A stretch of 64,000 bases of DNA from CAYUPI01 sp964446585 (GTDB taxonomy: Bacteria; Verrucomicrobiota; Verrucomicrobiia; Limisphaerales; UBA8199), in the NCBI GenBank assembly GCA_964446585.1, contig CAYUPI010000006.1:1-64000 (forward strand), in the 5' to 3' direction. The notes under the pieces were generated by a model that was given only the letters and a program-made list of their open reading frames with translations, was not told where the DNA came from and ran no database searches. The translations under genes and the position numbers were made by a program. The stretch's first letter is position 1. Each line of letters opens with the position of its first letter. Positions 59,019 to 64,000 of the stretch are shown in pieces.

Positions 59019-59264
59019 ATGCAGGTGACTGTTTGTTTTCACTCATACTTCAAAGACCTGACGGGCTGCGCCCGAACGATTGAAGTTCTGCCTCCGGGCA
59101 GCACGCTGGGCGACCTTTACAAAAAGCTCACCCTGCGGTTCCCGAAACTTGAGGCGATGCAGAAATCCACGCTCATGGCAGTCGGACTGGATTATCAACG
59201 TCACAGTCACATTCTGAAGGAAGCGGACGAGGTGTCGCTCTTTCCGCCGGTGCAAGGGGGCTAA
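59019..59264 (+). CDS. MoaD/ThiS family sulfur-carrier-like protein
   Basis: This 81-aa ubiquitin-like protein starts QVTVCFHSYFKDLTGCARTI and ends VSLFPPVQGG, with the terminal Gly-Gly needed for adenylation and thiocarboxylation. Size and the SLFPPVxGG tail favour MoaD (large-subunit partner MoaE for molybdopterin synthase) over ThiS. No moaE or other moa gene is nearby. It is 8 nt downstream of hpt, so it could be a passenger of the same transcript. Confidence 0.88.
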   Translation: MQVTVCFHSYFKDLTGCARTIEVLPPGSTLGDLYKKLTLRFPKLEAMQKSTLMAVGLDYQRHSHILKEADEVSLFPPVQGG

Positions 59265-59300
59265 GGCCGATAGCCGATAGCGAGTAGTAGAGGACCGACT

Positions 59301-60209
59301 TCAGCGCTTAGCCATTTTCTCCCGGGCGGCTTCGAGGATCCGGCGCTCGCGCTCCGTCAAGCTCTGGATGCCCTGAGCGGAGATTTTGTCCAAAATTGGA
59401 TCGACCTCGCGACTGAGGAATTCCTCGGGCGGCAGCTCTTCGGCTTCGGCTTTCCGGGCGCGCGCCCAATGGGCGGATTTCTCGAAAGGAACTTTGACCA
59501 GGCGCTGGAGTGGCCGGCGTTTGGTCCGGCGGAATCGCGGCCACTGCCAATGGATTACGTGGCGCACGAAAATAATTCCCGTCAGCATGCCACCCAGGTG
59601 GGCCGCATCGGCAATATGCGGTCCGTCGTTGGTTTGGCCAGCCCAGAGCATACCGAATAGTGCGATTATTCCTTCGAAGAGCAGCAGGAATTTCGCCCGC
59701 ATATTCACCGGAATTACGAAAAACAGGAGCATCATGAGTGGCTGCTCCGGATAAAGCACTGCGAAGGCGGCGATCAACCCAAAGGCACCGGCCGACGCTC
59801 CGACCACCGGCATCTGCAGCAGCGCCGGACTGCCCAGAATCACTGCCAGCACTTTGTCAAAAGCAATTTGCAGCAGGCCGCCGACCACGCCGCTCGTCAG
59901 ATAAAGCGTCAGAAAACTCCTGCGCCCGAGCGCGCTTTCCACCTCCCGGCCAAACACGTAGATCGCCCAGCAATTCAGCAGAAGATGCAGCCAACCCCCA
60001 TGCATGAATTGAAAAGTCAGCAGTTCCCACGCATATCCATGGCTTAGTCCCACCACACTCAGGGCCAAATACCCAAACAATTTCGGTGAACGATCCACGA
60101 CAAGGGACTGCAGGACAAAGGCGACTACGTTAGCAATCACCAACAGCAGCGTTAGAGACCATCTCGGCGCAAACGACCGGCGGCGCATGTATGGGCGGTC
60201 CTCTAGCAT
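59301..60209 (-). CDS. Rhomboid-family intramembrane serine protease
   Basis: This 302-aa protein has six or seven hydrophobic helices. Helix 4 carries GASAGAFGLIAAFAVL (catalytic Ser in GxSxx) and helix 6 HIADAAHLGGMLTGI (catalytic His). HGGWLHLLLNCWAIYVFG supplies the loop 1 residues. A ~80-residue C-terminal cytoplasmic tail (RAKxx-type, ending ILEAAREKMAKR) is rich in charged helices. It should cleave membrane proteins within the inner membrane. The start may be at 60188 (MRRRSF). It is followed at 12 bp by apbE. Confidence 0.92.
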   Translation of the reverse strand: MLEDRPYMRRRSFAPRWSLTLLLVIANVVAFVLQSLVVDRSPKLFGYLALSVVGLSHGYAWELLTFQFMHGGWLHLLLNCWAIYVFGREVESALGRRSFLTLYLTSGVVGGLLQIAFDKVLAVILGSPALLQMPVVGASAGAFGLIAAFAVLYPEQPLMMLLFFVIPVNMRAKFLLLFEGIIALFGMLWAGQTNDGPHIADAAHLGGMLTGIIFVRHVIHWQWPRFRRTKRRPLQRLVKVPFEKSAHWARARKAEAEELPPEEFLSREVDPILDKISAQGIQSLTERERRILEAAREKMAKR

Positions 60210-60221
60210 TTCAATCTGAAC

Positions 60222-61145
60222 CTAGTCGCGGAGAGGGAATTTTTCAACGCGGAATCCCTCGCTTTTGCCCAGCATCAGGTACGTCTGCATTCCGGGCCGG
60301 AGCCCGGCGAGCCGGCGATGGCCGTCCGCGCCGCGGATCAGTAAAGCGGTGGAGAGCGCGTCGGTTTCCGTGGCGGAGGGTAGCACGACTGCGGCCAGCA
60401 CTGCGTTTTCCGCCGGATGCCCGGTGCGTGGGTCAAGAATATGGCCGAGCGTTTTCCCCTCAGCCTGGAATGATCTGCCCCAGATGGCCGAGGCCGACAT
60501 GGCCTGGTCTCTTAGACGAATTGGAGGAAACGCAGTAGGAGGTGCGCCGAGGGCCGACGGAGGCTCTTCCAGCGCCACGTGCCAAAACTCCGAATCGGGA
60601 GGATGGCCCAGAGCGTAAACGGTGCTAGTGCCGCCATGGAGCAAGGCGCTGACCACGCCCGCTTCGCGCAGCAGCTCAACAGCGCGTTCGATGGCGTAAC
60701 CCTTGCCGATAGCTCCCAAATCGAGCATCACGCCCGGGCAACTAAACTGGACAGTCAACGTGCCCGCTTCGAGGCAGACCAGGTCCATGCCCACTTTCGA
60801 GCGCGCCGCGGCCACGTCTTCCGGGGCCGGCTTCCGGCCGCAGCCGCCCATGAAGCCCCAGCATCGGACCAGCGGGGAAATCGAGATATCAAAAGCGCCG
60901 CCGCTTTCCTGGTGTAATTGTTTTGCGTGCTCTAGCAGCGCGAAGAGCGCAGGGCTGACTCGCACCGGGACGTAAGCGGCGCGCGCGTTCAGGCGGGCGA
61001 TTTCGCTGCCCGGCCGATACAGACTGAGCTGGTCTTCGAGCAGTTCGATTTCGGCGAGCGCTTCCTCGCCTGCGGCGCGCAAGGCAGAGGTATCAGGGCC
61101 ATACAACACCAACTCGAACCGAGTGGCCATGGCCGAACAGGCCAA
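60222..61145 (-). CDS. apbE: FAD:protein FMN transferase (ApbE family)
   Basis: ApbE covalently attaches FMN from FAD to Ser/Thr of flavoproteins. The protein has AMATRFELVLYG, SLYRPGSEIARLNARAAYVP, GGAFDISISPLVRCWGFMGG, LDLGAIGKGYAIERAVELL and a metal site in ATETDALSTALLIRG. The start is uncertain (TTG 61145 or ATG 61130). No lipobox or signal peptide is visible in this reading, so it may be cytoplasmic or its N-terminus may be misread. It lies 12 bp upstream of the rhomboid gene on the same strand, with no target flavoprotein nearby. Confidence 0.9.
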   Translation of the reverse strand: MACSAMATRFELVLYGPDTSALRAAGEEALAEIELLEDQLSLYRPGSEIARLNARAAYVPVRVSPALFALLEHAKQLHQESGGAFDISISPLVRCWGFMGGCGRKPAPEDVAAARSKVGMDLVCLEAGTLTVQFSCPGVMLDLGAIGKGYAIERAVELLREAGVVSALLHGGTSTVYALGHPPDSEFWHVALEEPPSALGAPPTAFPPIRLRDQAMSASAIWGRSFQAEGKTLGHILDPRTGHPAENAVLAAVVLPSATETDALSTALLIRGADGHRRLAGLRPGMQTYLMLGKSEGFRVEKFPLRD

Positions 61146-61159
61146 GCGAACGGACTGTT

Positions 61160-61263
61160 GGAGCGATGGAGTAATGGAATGATGAAGTGATGGGATTTGA
61201 AGAAATGGAGCGGGGGGAATGGTGCTGTCAGCACTCCGTTACTCCATTAATCCAGTGCTCCGG
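61160..61263. repeat. Word-like repeat with inverted copies (gatggagtaatgg family)
   Basis: The gap between apbE and the oxidoreductase holds gagcgatggagtaatgg, gatgaagtgatgg and the roughly inverted ctccgttactccattaatc, then cagtgctccgg. The two sides could pair over about 20 nt with mismatches. No gene is visible. Confidence 0.55.
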
Positions 61264-61267
61264 TTTT

Positions 61268-62644
61268 TCAGGAAAGTGGAAGCGTGCCGTAGGTGATGGG
61301 CACAATTTCCTGCCCGCCGGCGGCGGTCACCCTGCGCGTCTTCTCATCAAACAAACACGCAGTCTTGAGCCGCTCAGACATTTCGGCCAGAGAAATGACG
61401 GTCTGCACCCGCACGGCCAGATCAATGCCCGCATTGGGCTGTTTGTTGGCGCGAATGCAATCGAACCAGTTCTTTTCGTGGACGGCGAAGTCCTCGACAG
61501 GGCTAAGTCCTTCAAACGTTTCGGGGTCTATTTCGTCGGCGAACGGTTTCTCGGGGATCAGTGTTACCCTTTCTCCGGATGTGCCGATTTCCAGCGAAGC
61601 TTTGTGGCCGTAAATCGCGAAGCCCGGGCTCTTGGCGTTGACCGTGCTCGCGGCTACTACGAGGCTCAGCCCGCTTGGGAACTCGGCGATAAGTTCCAGG
61701 TGCTCGGGCACGTCCCGCTCCAATGCGCCTTCCATGTTTTTGTCCGGATGGACATTCTTTGTGCCAATGCAGACGACGCGGGAAGGGAACTCGGGTTTGC
61801 CCGTAGCCAGCATCAACGGGTGCAATCGGTGTGGAATAAGATCGCCCAGCAGGCCGGCGCAATAAGGATAATACTTTCGCCAGCGGAAATAATGTTCCGG
61901 ATTAAACGGCGTGTCCTTTTTCACTGAGCCGAGCCATTGCTTCCAATCGAGAGTCTCAGGCTTGGCGTCTTCGTCGATTGGGATATTCCACTCGCCCTTG
62001 CGATCGTTGCGGCAATAATAGCCCTGTCCCCAGATTAATGGCCCAATCCTGCCGGCCTGGATCAGTTCGGCGGCTTTGTGCCAGCCAGCCGCGGAGCATC
62101 CCTGCGATCCGACCTGGAGAATCTTGCCGGTCTTTTTGACGGTATCGTGGACTTCGAAAGCCTCGCCCAGATAACGAGTCAACGGCTTCTCGACGTAAAC
62201 ATTTTTGCCACTGTTCAGCGCGTCGAGCGAGATGCGCGCGTGCATCGGGTCGTGCGTCGCGATCACCACTCCATCAATGTCCTTTCGCTCCAGCAAGTTC
62301 TGATAATGGTCGTAGCCCTTGCAGTCACCGCCGATTTCGTCCTTTGCTCGAGCCACGCGCTTGCTCCAAACATCGCAGACCGCCGCCAAAGCGACGTTGT
62401 TTTCCGCCGCGTGAGCTTTAATTTGCGCCACGTGCGCAGTATATCCCTGCGTGCCTACACCGATAAAACCGACTACGATCCGGTTATTGGCCCCTGCCAC
62501 ACCCGCCGACGGCGCCTGGTTCTGGCCATAGACCGGTGTCTTCAGCCATGAAGTCGTGGCGACGGCCGCGGCCGCTGTGGCGGTCCTTTTGATAAACTCC
62601 CGGCGCGGCACACCCGAAGCGGTTGGCATTTCATTCTGTTCCAT
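61268..62644 (-). CDS. Gfo/Idh/MocA family oxidoreductase, TAT-exported
   Basis: This 458-aa NAD(P)-dependent sugar oxidoreductase has a twin-arginine signal (RREFIKRTATAAAAVATTSW), a Rossmann N-terminus (IVVGFIGVGTQGYTAHVAQI) and the catalytic lysine segment VYVEKPLTRYLGEAF. A C-terminal GFO_IDH_MocA_C-like half starts near GQGYYCRNDRKGEW. An AGGA lies about 8 nt upstream of the ATG. Exported members of this family feed the same 3-keto-sugar chemistry as the DUF1080/ThuA genes at 22.0-24.7 kb. No partner is adjacent here. Confidence 0.92.
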   Translation of the reverse strand: MEQNEMPTASGVPRREFIKRTATAAAAVATTSWLKTPVYGQNQAPSAGVAGANNRIVVGFIGVGTQGYTAHVAQIKAHAAENNVALAAVCDVWSKRVARAKDEIGGDCKGYDHYQNLLERKDIDGVVIATHDPMHARISLDALNSGKNVYVEKPLTRYLGEAFEVHDTVKKTGKILQVGSQGCSAAGWHKAAELIQAGRIGPLIWGQGYYCRNDRKGEWNIPIDEDAKPETLDWKQWLGSVKKDTPFNPEHYFRWRKYYPYCAGLLGDLIPHRLHPLMLATGKPEFPSRVVCIGTKNVHPDKNMEGALERDVPEHLELIAEFPSGLSLVVAASTVNAKSPGFAIYGHKASLEIGTSGERVTLIPEKPFADEIDPETFEGLSPVEDFAVHEKNWFDCIRANKQPNAGIDLAVRVQTVISLAEMSERLKTACLFDEKTRRVTAAGGQEIVPITYGTLPLS

Positions 62645-62810
62645 AGCAAATCCTGGTTAATATCAAGTTATTATTGACGAAGCCTAACTCAAAGAAATTC
62701 GTGGTCAACCCCGCAAGCGCGGGAGGCGCACCAGCAGCAGATGGCCCAAGACCGACCAGGCGCCAGGGTCGTTGTGAGCTGCGCTAAACGGCGTTTGACG
62801 ACCGATGGGA

Positions 62811-63407
62811 TTACATTGGCTCATCGTCGCGGTCTCGTTCGGGTCGCACCGACGCGCGCGGTTCGGAGAAGGAGAGTTGGATGCGACTCCAAGCGGCGCG
62901 GTCGGCCTCGTTGCGAATGAGGGGGACAAATCCGAACCGCCGGTACAATTGGATTGCGGGCCGGCGCGCTGCCGAGGTCGTCACGTAAACCCTGCGGTGC
63001 CCGAGCTCGCGCAGCCTGCGGCAAATGGCCGTCATGAGAGGCTTGGAGAGGCCGCGCCCCTGGAATTCCGGGACGATGGCCACCCAGTGCACGCGGCCAA
63101 TTCTTTCCCCTTCAAAGTCATCTTTGAACCAGGCTGTCCCCGTGCCGATCACGATCTGGCCGGGGTCGAGCAGATAACATTGGCATTGAGTAAGAATGCT
63201 AGCATCCAACCCGAACTGCTTCGCAAAAGTATCAGTTGTGAATCGATTACCGTGATCCGCCAGCAAATGGATCCTGAGCCAGTGCGCCTCGTCGCCGGGG
63301 CGATACCAGCGAAGCGCAAAATCGACAGGCGGAGAGAAATCGGGAATGTCCTTCAAGTTCTCGCGAATCATAATCAGTCGAAAGTTCGGTTCGGTGGCGC
63401 GATTCAT
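62811..63407 (-). CDS. GNAT-family N-acetyltransferase
   Basis: This 198-aa protein has the acetyl-CoA binding motif A: VHWVAIVPEFQGRGLSKPLM (Q/RxxGxG/A type). The C-terminal core includes RVYVTTSAARRPAIQLYRRF then GFVPL, the usual motif B. The N-terminal ~75 residues form the variable acceptor part. The acceptor is unknown. It lies divergently next to the partial DegT gene. Confidence 0.9.
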   Translation of the reverse strand: MNRATEPNFRLIMIRENLKDIPDFSPPVDFALRWYRPGDEAHWLRIHLLADHGNRFTTDTFAKQFGLDASILTQCQCYLLDPGQIVIGTGTAWFKDDFEGERIGRVHWVAIVPEFQGRGLSKPLMTAICRRLRELGHRRVYVTTSAARRPAIQLYRRFGFVPLIRNEADRAAWSRIQLSFSEPRASVRPERDRDDEPM

Positions 63408-63492
63408 GGTTCCCTATGGTGAAGTGTGATTCTTCCTCGCCCCCTCCACAAATTCCTTGTCTGCGCTTTCCGCTGCGATAGCTTGCCGCCGC

Positions 63493-64000
63493 ATGAAAGT
63501 TGAATTTTACGGTCACGTTCGGCAGTACCACAACATCAAAGGAGAAATTGACGCGAACATCAAGGAGGTCCTGGAGAGCGGCCAATACGTGATGGGCCCG
63601 ATGCTCAAGCGATTTGAAGGGGAGCTGGCCAAATATCACGGGACGAAATTTGCCGTCGGGCTCGGCAACGGCACCGATGCGATTTGGATGGCCTTGATGG
63701 CGCTCGGCGTCGGCCCCGGGGACGAAGTCATCACGCATCCGAACACGTTTTTCGCAACCGCCGAGGCGATCTGGATCGCGGGCGCCACGGCGGTCTTTGT
63801 CGATTGCGACTCGAACACTCGGTGCATCGACCCGGCCAAAATCGAGGCGGCGATCACGCCCAAGACCAAGGCAATCGTGCCTGTCCACCTTTACGGCCAA
63901 TGCGCCGACATGAAAGCCATTCGCAAGATCGCCGATAAACACAAGCTCTATGTGATTGAAGACAACGCGCAGGGAATCGGCGCGCGGGGTGACGGTTTCA
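63493..64000 (+). CDS. DegT/DnrJ/EryC1 aminotransferase, truncated by window end
   Basis: The first 169 codons of a sugar aminotransferase are present, starting MKVEFYGHVRQYHNIKGEID. GNGTDAIWMALMALGVGPGD and DEVITHPNTFFATAEAIWIA are the family's substrate and PLP-side motifs. VPVHLYGQCADMKAIRKIAD and YVIEDNAQGIGARGDG carry the PLP-binding Asp. The lysine lies beyond the window. It is distinct from the aminotransferase at 48909-50039 and closer to the VioA/DesV-type pattern. It may open another glycan locus. Confidence 0.92.
   Translation, partial: MKVEFYGHVRQYHNIKGEIDANIKEVLESGQYVMGPMLKRFEGELAKYHGTKFAVGLGNGTDAIWMALMALGVGPGDEVITHPNTFFATAEAIWIAGATAVFVDCDSNTRCIDPAKIEAAITPKTKAIVPVHLYGQCADMKAIRKIADKHKLYVIEDNAQGIGARGDGF

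Noticed and set aside
1..64000. CRISPR arrays, tRNA and rRNA genes
   Set aside because: No regularly spaced direct repeats of 24-40 bp and no cloverleaf-like or rRNA segments were recognised by reading; a tRNAscan-type search would settle the tRNA question.

Overview
The window looks like a chromosome segment of a free-living Verrucomicrobiota bacterium, probably of the Pedosphaera/Limisphaera type. The reasons are family content (formylglycine sulfatases, ThuA, DUF1080, TAT-exported Gfo/Idh oxidoreductase, prepilin-like proteins with an FTLIELLVVIA helix), high G+C by eye, and many intergenic palindromes and word-like low-complexity repeats. No rRNA, tRNA, CRISPR array, prophage or complete insertion sequence was recognised. 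The lineage is an inference, because no marker gene was compared.

Layout. 0.2-3.2 kb: POT-like transporter and sulfatase, overlapping on the minus strand. 3.3-9.4 kb: pseudopilin, M1 aminopeptidase and a large unknown secreted protein. 9.4-11.8 kb: envelope redox operon (DUF1573, rhodanese, MauE/DoxX). 11.9-15.8 kb: hybrid-sensor histidine kinase, LuxR-type regulator and an antitoxin/nucleotidyltransferase pair. 15.8-19.6 kb: unknown secreted protein, second sulfatase, sialidase-like lipoprotein. 19.6-24.7 kb: a MITE-like element, LOG-family protein, YdcF-like protein and a ThuA/DUF1080/epimerase operon. 24.9-32.4 kb: CARDB-like protein, GH28-like enzyme, a two-gene split PEP-synthase-like phosphotransferase whose ATP-grasp half carries a cyclic-nucleotide-binding domain, and a GH30 glycanase. 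32.4-33.5 kb: decayed copies of the cNMP gene around a higBA toxin-antitoxin pair. 33.5-36.5 kb: larC, larB, DUF2127. 36.7-43.7 kb: glyS, NmrA-like protein, WYL regulator, acyltransferase, second pseudopilin. 43.8-53.8 kb: surface polysaccharide cluster (two GT39-like, GT4, three GT2-like, DegT aminotransferase, fucosyltransferase-like). 53.9-64 kb: trpB, agmatine deiminase, two response regulators, hpt, MoaD/ThiS protein, rhomboid protease, ApbE, Gfo/Idh oxidoreductase, GNAT, and a truncated DegT aminotransferase.

How the genes work together. The carbohydrate genes (sulfatases, sialidase, GH28-like, GH30, DUF1080, ThuA, epimerase, Gfo/Idh) suggest a degrader of sulfated or complex glycans with a 3-keto-sugar style catabolic branch. 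The 44-54 kb block builds a surface glycan.

The most unusual content is (1) the split phosphotransferase with a fused cNMP domain plus its decayed partial copies, one bearing a 267-bp deletion between two CGGGCTC repeats, and (2) a population of 75-120 bp long-armed palindromes and word-like repeats. Some of these appear to have entered coding sequences in frame: acyltransferase, glycyl-tRNA synthetase and agmatine deiminase.
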